A stretch of DNA of 13,619 nucleotides, from the NCBI GenBank assembly GCA_046262315.1, contig JBHEMZ010000070.1, forward strand, positions 1 through 13,619. The letters run 5' to 3'. Shown here one piece after another: positions 1 through 7,482 of the stretch; position 1 is the stretch's first letter; each line of letters begins with the position of its first letter. Made by a program: the position numbers and the translations under genes. This DNA is from JACVRM01 sp046262315. Its GTDB lineage: Bacteria; Actinomycetota; Thermoleophilia; Gaiellales; Gaiellaceae. The notes beneath the pieces were generated by a model, which saw only the letters and a list, made by a program, of their open reading frames with translations, was not told where the DNA came from and made no database searches.

Positions 1-306
1 CGGCAGCGTCGAAATCATCCGCCTGGAACCAGAGCAGCACGCCGTGGCCAAGCGGAGCGGCGTCGGCGTCGACGAGGTTGGAATGGTCCTCATCGTCCCA
101 GCTATGCAGCTGAAGGACGAGTTCTCCGTCCTCGAGCAGCCGGTTGTAGACGTTGCCGTGCTCATGTCCCTGCAGCTGATCCAGATCCTCGAGCCGAGCA
201 ACCTGGCGTACCAGCGGCTGCTCGCCTTCACGTCCTTCACCGCGATGAGCGGCTGCGCACGCACGCCAGGAGTGCGCGGGGAGCTTGGCCGATCGGCATG
301 TCTCAT
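1..306 (-). pseudogene. VOC/glyoxalase-like protein, frameshifted and cut by the window edge
   Basis: Reading the minus strand from ATG 306 gives PLIAVKDVKASSRWYARLLG, the typical first strand and helix of a small VOC (glyoxalase/bleomycin-resistance fold) protein. The homology then moves to another frame: from about base 190 down to 1 it reads GHEHGNVYNRLLEDGEL, then VLQLHSWDDEDH, then GHGVLLWFQADDFDAA, which is the rest of the first VOC module. A +/-1 shift at about 185-200 therefore breaks the gene. The second frame is itself open from ATG 318, so a protein with an unrelated N-terminus could still be made. The C-terminus lies outside the window. It starts 43 nt after the exporter gene on the same strand, so the two could be co-transcribed. 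Family members bind metals or small molecules; the substrate cannot be told. Whether the shift is decay or a base-call error is open. Confidence 0.75.
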
Positions 307-349
307 CGAGAATCATGCCGCAACCTCGCACCGCGGCGGATGCGTTGCC

Positions 350-979
350 TCAGCGCCGCTCGACGGCGACCCGCAGCCCGAACGCGATGAGCACTACGCC
401 GGTGGTCCGCTCGAGCCATGCCTTGACGCGCGGCGCGGTGAGCAGCTCGCGCGCGCCGTGTATGAGACGGGCGTAGGCGGACAGCCAGATCAGCCCGACG
501 ATCACGTGGATGCCGGCCAAGGTCAGCGTCTGTGGCAGGACAGCCGCGTCACGGTTGACGAACTGCGGCAGGAACGTCAGAAAGAAGAGCGCCGGCTTCG
601 GGTTGAGGACGGTGCTGATGAGCCCTTGCAGGAAGGCGCGGCGCGGCACGGCGACGGCGCCCGACGGCGGGTGGGTCGGCGGGCGCTTGGAGGCCAGCAG
701 CGCCCGGACGCCGAGGTAGACGAGGTAGGCGGCGCCGGCGAGCTTGACGACGGTGTACATGGTCGCAGAGGCCACGAGCAGCGCCGAGATCCCGGCGGCG
801 AGCGCGACGCCGTGGACGAGCAGCCCGGTGAGATTCCCGAAGATCGTCTTCTGCGCCAGCGCCGGCCCGCCGACGAAAACCTGCCGAGTGACGAGCGCCA
901 TGTCCGCGCCCGGGATCACCGTCACGAGAATCGACCCGACGAGGAAGGGGACGAGCAGTTCGAGCGGCACAGTCACCAT
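350..979 (-). CDS. LysE/RhtB-family amino-acid exporter
   Basis: This is a 209-residue hydrophobic protein, the usual size for LysE/RhtB translocators. The N-terminus (MVTVPLELLVPFLVGSILV, then the family hallmark VIPGADMALVTRQ) forms the first membrane helix and conserved loop. It is followed by a glycine-rich segment (FGNLTGLLVHGVALAAGISALL), a helix ending AAYLVYLGVRAL, then the FLQGLISTVLNPKPALFFL motif and two more helices near the C-terminus. The family sits in the inner membrane and exports amino acids or related metabolites; the substrate is not predictable here. The reading frame is open 15 codons further upstream (to 1024), but the ATG at 979 matches the normal family N-terminus and I prefer it. 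No strong Shine-Dalgarno precedes either start. The gene lies head-to-head with the cupin gene at 1158 and directly upstream of the VOC gene. Confidence 0.9.
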   Translation of the reverse strand: MVTVPLELLVPFLVGSILVTVIPGADMALVTRQVFVGGPALAQKTIFGNLTGLLVHGVALAAGISALLVASATMYTVVKLAGAAYLVYLGVRALLASKRPPTHPPSGAVAVPRRAFLQGLISTVLNPKPALFFLTFLPQFVNRDAAVLPQTLTLAGIHVIVGLIWLSAYARLIHGARELLTAPRVKAWLERTTGVVLIAFGLRVAVERR

Positions 980-1122
980 TCCATCGTCATACACCAGCCG
1001 GGTCGTCTGCCGCGCCGTGAACACGTCAGTTCAGTCGGCCCGTTCGACGGTCTGCGCCGACCTCCTGTCCTCTGGCCCGTTCGGGAAATGTCTGGTGGGC
1101 GCCTGGCCCCACTGTCCGAACG

Positions 1123-1150
1123 TTTGTGATGGCGCCGCCAGGGCTATAGC
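1123..1150 (+). promoter_or_regulatory. Possible promoter of a leaderless cupin mRNA
   Basis: TTTGTG (1123-1128) and TATAGC (1145-1150) are separated by 16 bp. The second ends only 7 bp before the cupin ATG at 1158. No Shine-Dalgarno sequence lies between them, which fits a transcript starting at or next to the A of ATG, as is common in Actinobacteria. The match to consensus is weak, so this is a suggestion only. Confidence 0.3.
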
Positions 1151-1157
1151 TGCCACC

Positions 1158-1550
1158 ATGAGCGGCTACACGAAGAAGAACGTCAAGACCGAAGTCGAGA
1201 ACCAGGCGCCGAAGTTCGACATGCCCTCGGAGATGGAAATTCGCTTTGCGCGTACGCCGCTCGGAGGACAGACGCTCGGCCTGAGCCACATGAAGCTCGC
1301 GCCCAGCTTCCGGATCCCGTTCGGGCACAAGCACGAGGGCCAGGAAGAGGTCTACGTGGTCGTTCGGGGTTCCGCGCGGATCAAGGTCGAGGATGAGATC
1401 GTCGAACTCGCCGAGTGGGACGCGATCCGGTTCGACAAGAATACGATGCGGGCCGTGGAGGCCGGTCCCGACGGCGTGGAGTACCTCGCCTTCGGCGCTG
1501 GAGAAGATCCCCGCGACGCCGAGATGGTGCAGAACTGGTGGAGCGACTAG
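1158..1550 (+). CDS. Small single-domain cupin protein
   Basis: This is a 130-residue protein. After a charged N-terminus it shows a single cupin barrel: FGHKHEGQEEVYVVVRGSARIKV is cupin motif 1, with His-His-Glu ligand positions in HKHEGQEE, and the motif 2 region follows around WDAIRFDKNTMRAVEAGPDG. The ending EYLAFGAG...MVQNWWSD resembles single-cupin proteins of Actinobacteria with no known substrate. A metal site is plausible because the motif 1 ligands are present, but motif 2 lacks an obvious histidine, so catalysis is doubtful. The frame is open well upstream; ATG 1158 is chosen because it starts the family-like sequence. It is divergent from the exporter gene. Binding or sensing of a small molecule is inferred from the fold only. 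Confidence 0.85.
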   Translation: MSGYTKKNVKTEVENQAPKFDMPSEMEIRFARTPLGGQTLGLSHMKLAPSFRIPFGHKHEGQEEVYVVVRGSARIKVEDEIVELAEWDAIRFDKNTMRAVEAGPDGVEYLAFGAGEDPRDAEMVQNWWSD

Positions 1551-1732
1551 GTCTCTTCGCTCCAAGGCAGCTCGTCCGCTTCTACTACTACGAGGTCATG
1601 CAGGTCGCACGTCGAGAATAGGTCGCCGTCGAGCATCATTCCCGAACGCGCCACGCGGAAACGAGTTCTTCGAAGTCGAGCGCGGGTCGATCCCGAGGCG
1701 CTCCCCAAGTGTGCAGTAGCGTGGAGAGCCAC

Positions 1733-2134
1733 GTGACCAGATTCGTCGTCGACTGCGGCGTCGTCCTCCACCTGGCGAGTGAGGGAATCGAGGTCCGGGC
1801 CGAGCACGAGCTTCTCGCGCCGACGCTCTTGCGCTCCCAGACGCTGTCGGCCCTGCACGAGGCCGTGTACGGGGGCGAGATCCCGCCGGATGTCGCTCTC
1901 GAACGGCTCACCCGCCTTTGGGCTATGCCGATCCGCCTCCTCGGCGACGCCGTGCTGCGGCGTCGGGCCTGGGACCTTGCCGAGCAGCTGGGGTGGGCCG
2001 AGACCTACGATGCCGAGTACGTTGCACTCACTCAGCTGCAGGCAGACGCGTTCGTAACCCTGGACGCGGAACTGGCGCGCCGGGTGGAAGGGATCGTCCC
2101 CAAGGCGACGATCGAGGCGCTGCGAACGGCCTGA
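1733..2134 (+). CDS. VapC-like PIN-domain protein, no recognisable antitoxin
   Basis: This is a 133-residue PIN-domain protein. FVVDCGVVLHL carries the first acidic residue (D7), LLRSQTLSALHEAV the conserved glutamate (E43), TYDAEYVALTQ an aspartate (D93) and AFVTLDAELARRV the last one (D111). These are the four acidic positions of PIN ribonucleases, so the nuclease site looks intact. VapC toxins cut RNA, often tRNA or rRNA. The start is GTG 1733 because GGAG at 1723-1726 sits 6 nt upstream; GTG 1709 and 1721 are alternatives. A frame ending in TGA overlaps this GTG (GTGA at 1733-1736), as a translationally coupled antitoxin would, but its sequence (ending RVDPEALPKCAVAWRAT) does not look like a VapB. 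It may be an orphan toxin or a solitary PIN protein. Confidence 0.82.
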   Translation: MTRFVVDCGVVLHLASEGIEVRAEHELLAPTLLRSQTLSALHEAVYGGEIPPDVALERLTRLWAMPIRLLGDAVLRRRAWDLAEQLGWAETYDAEYVALTQLQADAFVTLDAELARRVEGIVPKATIEALRTA

Positions 2135-2160
2135 GACGAAGGAGGCGGTCGGCGCTTCGA

Positions 2161-2456
2161 CTGATCGAGTGCGCTAGCCTCGAGGAAGCCGTCGAGATCG
2201 CCGCAAACCGGCCGATGGCAGACACTCTCACCAACGCTGCGAAGCACTCCGGTGCATCCGAGGCGCGCGTCGAGCTATCGACGACCACCGAGGCGATTGT
2301 CGTGGAGATCAGCGACAACGGAAGTGGCGGGGCGAAGCTGGTCGACGGCTCGGGAATCCGAGGGCTCGCAGACCGCATCGAGGCCCTCGGGAAAATTGGA
2401 GCTAGAAAGTCCCATCGGGGCCGGAACCGGTACGGGCCGAGTTCCCCGTGACCTAA
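2161..2456 (+). pseudogene. Decayed NarL-type sensor histidine kinase C-terminus, joined to a YCII-like stub
   Basis: From about 2218 the frame gives TLTNAAKHSGASEARVEL (N box), VVEISDNGSGGAKL (G1 box, usually DDGxGG) and GSGIRGLADRIEALG (G2 box): the HATPase domain end of a LuxR/NarL-partner kinase. After 2392 the frame is lost; one shift restores LELESPIGAGT and a second restores AEFPVT followed by TAA at 2454-2456. These are the normal last residues of the family, so at least two indels are present. The dimerisation/phosphoacceptor domain is missing. In its place (2161-2214) the frame reads IECASLEEAVEIAANRPMA, which resembles the end of YCII-related proteins. I read this as a dead remnant made of two gene ends; a short ATP-binding fragment might still be translated. 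Confidence 0.7.
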
Positions 2457-2587
2457 CCCGAGTCATCGGGAGAGCTTTCGGCGCGAGGCGACGCTCGGAG
2501 CGATTGAGACGCGCGTTCCCGCACCTGCCCGGTGGTCTCGGAGGCGACTCGGAAATTCCGCCATTTAGCAGCGACTTCGTTAGCTAT

Positions 2588-2606
2588 GTTCGCATCGCGT
2601 TCGCAT
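2588..2606. repeat. Phased tandem 8-mer pair
   Basis: GTTCGCAT occurs at 2588-2595 and again at 2599-2606, a centre-to-centre period of 11 bp (one helical turn). It lies about 50 bp from the tRNA-3'-like repeat at 2653. Similar 11-bp-phased pairs with other sequences lie beside the other site-like elements, which suggests paired binding of a protein on one DNA face. Confidence 0.55.
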
Positions 2607-2652
2607 GCTTACCAGAGGGGTCAGCGATTGCTCGCAAAACCCCTGCAAATAG

Positions 2653-2679
2653 AGCCCTCTGACGGACTCGAACCGTCGA
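2653..2679 (-). repeat. tRNA-3'-end-like repeat, copy 1 (candidate att site)
   Basis: On the minus strand this reads like the T-arm and acceptor end of a tRNA: GACGG, the loop TTCGAGT, CCGTC, then AGAGGGCT. The same 27 bp are repeated exactly at 7483-7509 in the same orientation. No matching 5' acceptor strand or normal anticodon arm lies upstream, so it is not a functional tRNA gene. A 7-bp hairpin (2682-2699) follows directly on the plus strand. tRNA 3' ends are classic tyrosine-integrase targets, so an attachment site is the leading idea. Confidence 0.6.
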
Positions 2680-2813
2680 CCCCCTCTTTAGCAAGAGGGA
2701 GGTCGCATCGACACGACCCTTACCCATGCGCTCCGCTGGGCAAGCGGTCGCAACCCACGGCAACAGTTTCGCCTGTTCCTCAGCCATTTTCGCGGCCGCG
2801 CCATCTGCCGCCA

Positions 2814-2831
2814 GTTGCGACTGGTTGCAAC
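2814..2831. repeat. GTTGCGAC/GTTGCAAC tandem pair
   Basis: GTTGCGAC (2814-2821) and GTTGCAAC (2824-2831) differ at one base and are spaced with a 10-bp period. They resemble the other phased pairs in the window. Confidence 0.4.
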
Positions 2832-2999
2832 CACGGGGCTCCATGAAGGCTCCATCTGAAGTTTTCTTCGCTGGCAACGGCAGCTCCGCAGCGGTATCCG
2901 TCAACCGTCCTCTGCTGCGTCCGCGTCTTGTGTGCGTTCGGCGGCTTGTGTCCGTTCGGCCTGCAGTGTCGGTGTTCTTGTTGTGCAGACGTCGGAGAG

Positions 3000-5900
3000 C
3001 TACGAGGTGAGGGCGAGCGCCCTTCCGAGCAGCTCGTTCGCCTCGGCGATGAGTGGGCGCGCGGCGAGCCCTCGGAGCAGCTCGCACGCGGACTCGAGCT
3101 TGGTGGCTGCAATGGGGTCTCCCAGCGCGAATAGGCATCGGCCCTCGCCGAGCAGCGCTTGCGCGAGCTCGGTGAGAATGCCCAGCCGCTGCCACTGTTC
3201 GGCGGCTTGGGCGTAGAGCGAGGCGGCCTGCTCGAGCTCGCCTGCATGCTCGGCGAGGAGCGCTGCCGCGGTCAGCAGCGCGTATTCGTGCCGCGGCGTG
3301 ATCGGTTCGACGCCCTCGAGCATCCGTTCCGCAAGCGCCGGCTGACTGGCCGCAAGCGCGGTGCGGATGAGCTCCGGAACTGCGGCGACGTAGTACGCAT
3401 CGTTGGGCGAAAACGACAGCCGTAGGCGTCGAGAGCGCCCAGCCCTCGCTCTTTGCACGAGCTCGGCGAGAAGCGCGGCTGCCCTTTCGCGGCCACCCTG
3501 GCGCCCGACCTCGACGAGCGCGGCGAGGCTGAGGCCGATGAAGAGAGCCTCCTGGTGTCCGCCCTCGCGTGCGGCACGGAGGACCCGGTCGGCGAGCTTG
3601 GCCGCCTGGTCGAGCTGGCCCTGGTAGGCGAGGACGCGTGCCTGCGTCGAGCGCGCGTCGAGCAGCGGCATGTGCGCGCGGCCGGCCTCCGCGCGGGCAG
3701 CGAGCTGCTCCGCGTCGTCCGAGACGAGGCCCCAGTCGCCGAGCTCGAAGCGCACCGGCAGGCTCGAGCAGGCGATCGCGAGCGCAAGCTCGCCGATCCC
3801 GCGCCGGTCCGCGAAGGCGCTCCCTTCCTGCCAGATCGCGAGCGCGGCGGCCGGCCCCTCGACGGGCCAGAGGACGACGCCCAGATTGTTGTAGAGGATG
3901 GCTGCCTCCCGGCCGAGTCCCTGCTCGAGCGCGAGCGCGAGCGCGCGGCGCATGTCCTCGACGCCGGCGGTCTCCCCGCGCCCACAGCGCGCGCCCCCCA
4001 GGTAGCCGAGGGCACGAGCGGGTTCGGGCGCGCCCAGCTCGCGGAAGAGGGCGAGCGCGCGCTGCGCGGCGGCGATCGCCTCCTCGAAGCGGCCGCCGAG
4101 GAAGTGGTGACCGGCCAGGCCGGCGTAGGCCTCGAGCAACTCCGGGCCCTCGGGCTCGCTCTCGAGCAGCTCGAGCGCGTCCGCATACAGCTCCTCGACG
4201 CTTCCGCCCATCCGGAACGAGACGCCGGCGAGCCGGGCGAGCGCGTCGCCGGTGCGGCGCCGATCGCCCTGCTCGCGGAAGCCCGCGACCGCTTCCTGAA
4301 GCAGGGTCTCGGCCTCCGCGTAGCGGCCCGCGTGCCCAGCGGCCTCGGCCGCCTGCACGAGCAGGCCCGCTCGCTCCGGGTGGTCGGCCGGGGCGAGCGC
4401 GAGCGCCTGCGCGTAGTGCGCTTCGGCCTTGGCGACGTCGAGCGAGAGCGCACGATCCCCCGCGATGGCCAGGAAGCGCCTTGCCGGCTCGTCGAGGCGC
4501 GCAGCCTCGTCCGGTTTCCCCGCGAGGAAGAGCTGGCGCGCCTGCAGGTAGTGGTGGGCGAGCACCTCCGCGAGGTCATCGATTCGCTCGGGCGCCTGCC
4601 GCTCGATCCATCCGGCCGCCGCCTCGTGTTTCGCCGCCCGGGCGATGCGTGGGATCTGTCCGTAGGCGACGTCGCGCACGAGCACGTGCCAGAAGCTGTA
4701 TTCGGCCTCGCCGGCCATCGTGCTCTGCCGGACGGGTCGGATCAGCTCCGCGCGGGCGAGCTCGTGCAAGGCGGAGCTGACCGCCTGCTCGTCGCGGTCG
4801 CCGATCGCCGCGAGCGCGCCGGCCCAGAAGACCTTGCCGACGACGGCGGCGTCCTGAAGCAGGGCCTTCCGCTCCTGTCGGAGTGTGTCCAAGCGGGCGG
4901 CGATCAGCGCCTGCAGGCTGTCGGGGAAGGGGATCTCCGCGCCTTCGCGCAGCTGCAGCGTGCGGCCCTTGCGGACGAGCAGCTCGCGGTCCTCGAGCAT
5001 ACGCACGAACTCCTCGGCGTAGAGCGGGTTGCCACCGGCACGCTCGAGCACGAGCGCCTGCACCTCCGCCGGCAGCAGCGCCTGATCGAGGAGGACGGAG
5101 ACGAGCTGGGCCGTCTCGGCTTCGGAGAGGGGCGCGAGTCCGATCCGGGTCGTGTTGCGCGCGCCCGCGAGCCAGTGCGGGGCGCGCTCGTACAGCTCGG
5201 GGCGGGCGGTGCAGACGAGGAGCATCGACACTCCCTGGGCCCATTCGACGACGTGCTCGAGGAAGGCGAGCAGCGGCTCCTCGGCCCAGTGCAGGTCCTC
5301 GAGGACGAAGACCGCCGGACGAGAGCTAGCGATCGCCTCGAGGAAGCGCCGCCAGGCGGTGAACGACTCCTCCCGCGAGGCGGCGACGCCGGCGTCGATG
5401 CCGACGAGCGGCGCGAGGCGGGCCTTCAGCCACTCGCGGTCTCCCTCTTCGGCCGGAAGTGCGGCCTCGAGCTTGGCCGCGGCGTCCTCGGGCGAGTCCG
5501 ATTCGAGCATGCCCGTCTGCGCCTTGACGATCTCGCCCAGCGCCCAGAAGCTGATCCCTTCCCCGTAGGGCAGGCAGCGGCCCTGGCGCCAGGAGACGAT
5601 CTCGGGCCGGCTGTCGACGAACGCAAACAGCTCGGCGACGAGCCTGCTCTTCCCGAGGCCGGGCTCACCGACGACCGTGACCAGCTGCACGGAGCTCTCG
5701 CGCACCGCTTTGCCGTAGGTCGCCTGGAGGACGGCCAGGTCATGCTCGCGGCCGACGAGCGGGGTGCTCGGCGCGCGCGTGACGTCCTCGCCGAACCGCG
5801 CTCTCGCGGAGAGCGCACGTCGGCGCAGGAGCGGTTCCGCCTTCCCCTTCACCTCCACGGGGTCGAGCGGCTCGTAGAGGAAGACCTCGCGCGTTTGCCG

Positions 5901-6452
5901 GTAGGTCGCCTCGCCGACCACGAGCGCCCCGACCGGCGCGGTCGCCTGCAGGCGGGCGGCCGTGTTGACGACGTCGCCGGTCGCGATTCCCTCGCCCTGC
6001 TCCGGGCGTGCACCGAGCGCGATCACCGCCTCCCCGGTGTTGACGCCGATCCGCACCTGCAGCTCCAGCCCGGGCTCCCGCTCGTTCAGGTCCTCGATGG
6101 CCTCCAGGATCCGCAGGCCGGCGCGGACCGCCCGCTCGGGATCGTCCTCGTGCGCGACCGGTGCGCCGAAGACGGCCATCACCGCATCGCCGATGAACTT
6201 CTCGACCGTGCCGCTGAAGCGTTCGATCTCCGTGCGCAGGCGGGCGTGGTAGGGCCGGATCCGCGCGCGCACATCCTCCGGGTCCACCGCGTCGGAGCGG
6301 GCGGTGAAGCCGACGAGATCACAAAAGAGAACCGTGACGATCTTTCGTTCCTCGCCGACGGTCGGTTTCGCCTGTTCGAGCGAAGCGCCGCACTCGAGGC
6401 AGAACTTGGCGCGTTCCGGGTTCTCCTCGCCGCAGTTCGGGCAAGTCGTCAC
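3000..6452 (-). CDS. Class III adenylate cyclase / STAND ATPase / TPR regulator with zinc ribbon
   Basis: This is an 1150-residue multidomain signalling protein, fully open. Residues 4-21 are a zinc ribbon (CPNC...CLEC). Residues 36-200 form a class III nucleotidyl cyclase: FCDLVGFT (metal Asp45), VEKFIGDAVMAVFGAP (Lys85, metal Asp89) and GDVVNTAARL (Asp160, Asn163, Arg167). All catalytic and adenine-selecting positions look intact, so cAMP synthesis is likely. Residues 230-400 begin the AAA/STAND module with Walker A GEPGLGKS (262-269) and Walker B VFVLEDLHWAE (381-391). From about 640 to the end are Ala/Glu/Leu-rich TPR-like helices. No membrane segment is seen, so it should be cytosolic, with ATPase and TPRs gating the cyclase. 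The start is GTG at 6452. It lies alone, divergent from the broken cupin, inside the segment bounded by the two 27-bp repeats. Confidence 0.93.
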   Translation of the reverse strand: MTTCPNCGEENPERAKFCLECGASLEQAKPTVGEERKIVTVLFCDLVGFTARSDAVDPEDVRARIRPYHARLRTEIERFSGTVEKFIGDAVMAVFGAPVAHEDDPERAVRAGLRILEAIEDLNEREPGLELQVRIGVNTGEAVIALGARPEQGEGIATGDVVNTAARLQATAPVGALVVGEATYRQTREVFLYEPLDPVEVKGKAEPLLRRRALSARARFGEDVTRAPSTPLVGREHDLAVLQATYGKAVRESSVQLVTVVGEPGLGKSRLVAELFAFVDSRPEIVSWRQGRCLPYGEGISFWALGEIVKAQTGMLESDSPEDAAAKLEAALPAEEGDREWLKARLAPLVGIDAGVAASREESFTAWRRFLEAIASSRPAVFVLEDLHWAEEPLLAFLEHVVEWAQGVSMLLVCTARPELYERAPHWLAGARNTTRIGLAPLSEAETAQLVSVLLDQALLPAEVQALVLERAGGNPLYAEEFVRMLEDRELLVRKGRTLQLREGAEIPFPDSLQALIAARLDTLRQERKALLQDAAVVGKVFWAGALAAIGDRDEQAVSSALHELARAELIRPVRQSTMAGEAEYSFWHVLVRDVAYGQIPRIARAAKHEAAAGWIERQAPERIDDLAEVLAHHYLQARQLFLAGKPDEAARLDEPARRFLAIAGDRALSLDVAKAEAHYAQALALAPADHPERAGLLVQAAEAAGHAGRYAEAETLLQEAVAGFREQGDRRRTGDALARLAGVSFRMGGSVEELYADALELLESEPEGPELLEAYAGLAGHHFLGGRFEEAIAAAQRALALFRELGAPEPARALGYLGGARCGRGETAGVEDMRRALALALEQGLGREAAILYNNLGVVLWPVEGPAAALAIWQEGSAFADRRGIGELALAIACSSLPVRFELGDWGLVSDDAEQLAARAEAGRAHMPLLDARSTQARVLAYQGQLDQAAKLADRVLRAAREGGHQEALFIGLSLAALVEVGRQGGRERAAALLAELVQRARAGRSRRLRLSFSPNDAYYVAAVPELIRTALAASQPALAERMLEGVEPITPRHEYALLTAAALLAEHAGELEQAASLYAQAAEQWQRLGILTELAQALLGEGRCLFALGDPIAATKLESACELLRGLAARPLIAEANELLGRALALTS

Positions 6453-6615
6453 GAGTCGAGTCTACGGCGGAACCCTGGCGGAAACGCCTCAACACGTGAC
6501 GGAACGCCTCTCTGTCGCCGCTTCCTTTGATGTGGAGAGCGACGTTCGGCCACGTTGCAAGGCGTAGCCGGAAGATGCCACGCACGGAGTTCGCCGGGCC
6601 GACAGGCCGGATACA

Positions 6616-7093
6616 GTGCGCTGCGTTGGCAGGGAGGCGACGCCGACAAGCGAGGAGCGGGTAATCGCGCACCTGGACGGAGGAGTCGTGCACACCATCA
6701 AGGGTGAAGCTGGACGGTCGTGCTGGGGATTCGGAGACATGTACACGTTCCTGGTCACGGCGGAGGGCCGCCGCCGCACCGGCATCTCGCCGAGGATGAG
6801 CTGTTCACGATCACCGGCGGGAGCATCAGCGTCACCGCGGGCGACGAGACGCGGCCGGTCACGGCCGGCCAGTCGGTCTTCGTCCCGCGCGGGACGCGGC
6901 ACCTCTACCGGAACGAGGGACTGAAGCCGGCGAGCATGATCGCCGGCTATGCCCCTGCCGTAATGGAGGGGTGGTTCCGCGAGGTTTGCACACCCGCGGA
7001 CGATCCGACCCGCCGCCGCCGCCGGTGACCGAGGAGCTGATCGAACGGATGCTCGAGGCCGGGCCACGCTACAACGTCGAATGGGTCGACTGA
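6616..7093 (+). pseudogene. Broken cupin-domain protein gene
   Basis: Three frames are needed to read one cupin protein. Frame A gives LDGGVVHTIKGEAGRSCWGF then GDMYTFLVTAE (about 6675-6765). Frame B gives GPPPHRHLAEDELFTITGG, the cupin motif 1 with HRH and E ligands, then SVTAGDETRPVTAGQSVFVP, RGTRHLYRNEG (motif 2) and FREVCTPADDPT. A third frame, after a shift in the CCG-repeat tract at 7007-7025, gives TEELIERMLEAGPRYNVEWVD and TGA at 7091-7093. The stretch that normally links the N-terminal strand to motif 1 also seems to be missing at the first join (about 6765). The upstream start is uncertain; GTG 6616 is the first in frame A. With two shifts and a likely deletion I treat it as a pseudogene. 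It diverges from the cyclase gene. Confidence 0.78.
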
Positions 7094-7311
7094 CCCGAGC
7101 ATCTGCGCCGCACGGCTGGAACGCCGACGATCTTAGAGCGGGTGTGCGTTCTTCGCGGCCCACGATCGCGCTCCGGGCCGGGGTCTCGGTGTTCGCGGTC
7201 TGCTTCATGGCCTCGAGCATCGCAATGATCGACCGTCACTACGGACACCTCGCCCGCGACAGCCGTGAACACGCCGTCTCGCTTCTGGACGCGCTCGCGG
7301 TCGAACGGGCC

Positions 7312-7329
7312 GTGGACGCTGGGTGGACG
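7312..7329. repeat. Phased GTGGACG pair, first copy
   Basis: GTGGACG occurs at 7312-7318 and 7323-7329 with an 11-bp period, inside the tail of the integrase remnant. The surrounding 18 bp recur almost unchanged at 7402-7419. Confidence 0.6.
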
Positions 7330-7401
7330 TCGCACCGAAAGGACGCAAAGCCGCTCAGCGCCAGCGATTCCAAGCCCCGCAGGAAGCATTCGCGGCGAGC
7401 C

Positions 7402-7419
7402 GTGGACGCTCGGTGGACG
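7402..7419. repeat. Phased GTGGACG pair, second copy
   Basis: GTGGACG occurs at 7402-7408 and 7413-7419 (11-bp period), 90 bp after the first pair and 64 bp before the candidate att repeat at 7483. The placement resembles integrase arm-type sites next to a core site; this is an inference. Confidence 0.6.
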
Positions 7420-7482
7420 CCGGGACGCCCAACCGTCGTCCCGTTCGCAAACAAAAGGACCTGAACAGCAGGAACTTCTCGA

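Larger units (their letters stand above)
2457..2999. other. Gene-free stretch with recombination-site-like sequence
   Basis: I see no supportable gene here. The stretch holds a phased 8-mer pair (2588-2606), a tRNA-3'-end-like repeat (2653-2679) with an adjoining hairpin (CCCTCTT TAGC AAGAGGG, 2682-2699), a GTTGCGAC/GTTGCAAC pair (2814-2831), and a 16-mer repeated with one mismatch at 2927-2942 and 2945-2960. Open frames on both strands have the low-information look of translated structural RNA or repeat sequence. Confidence 0.6.
7156..7464 (+). pseudogene. Tyrosine recombinase (integrase) C-terminal remnant
   Basis: The frame reads RPTIALRAGVSVFAV, then ASSIAMIDRHYGHLARDSRE and HAVSLLDALAVERAVDAGWT. 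This is the tyrosine-nucleophile box of phage-type integrases; the likely nucleophile codon is TAC at 7240-7242, in HYGHL. The upstream catalytic Arg, Lys and HxxR boxes are absent, so the protein cannot be active. The open frame continues to TGA at 7462-7464 through a lysine/arginine-rich tail that contains two GTGGACG-pair repeats. The fragment ends 19 bp before the tRNA-3'-like repeat at 7483, the expected position of an integrase beside its attachment site. It is therefore the best direct evidence that this area was shaped by site-specific integration. Confidence 0.8.

Noticed and set aside
44..1129. 361-codon plus-strand open frame
   Set aside because: It lies opposite the VOC and LysE genes, whose family motifs are clear; its composition is a typical antisense shadow.
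2584..3195. Protein-coding frame across the tRNA-3'-like repeat (contains STVRVRQRA)
   Set aside because: The phrase is the translation of the T-arm/acceptor-like sequence and recurs at the 7483 copy; the frame overlaps the cyclase C-terminus and has no domain content.
3453..6530. 1025-codon plus-strand open frame opposite the cyclase gene
   Set aside because: It is antisense to a protein with clear domains and motifs. Long antisense frames are expected in GC-rich DNA, and its translation is low-complexity Arg/Glu/Leu/Gly without any recognisable domain.
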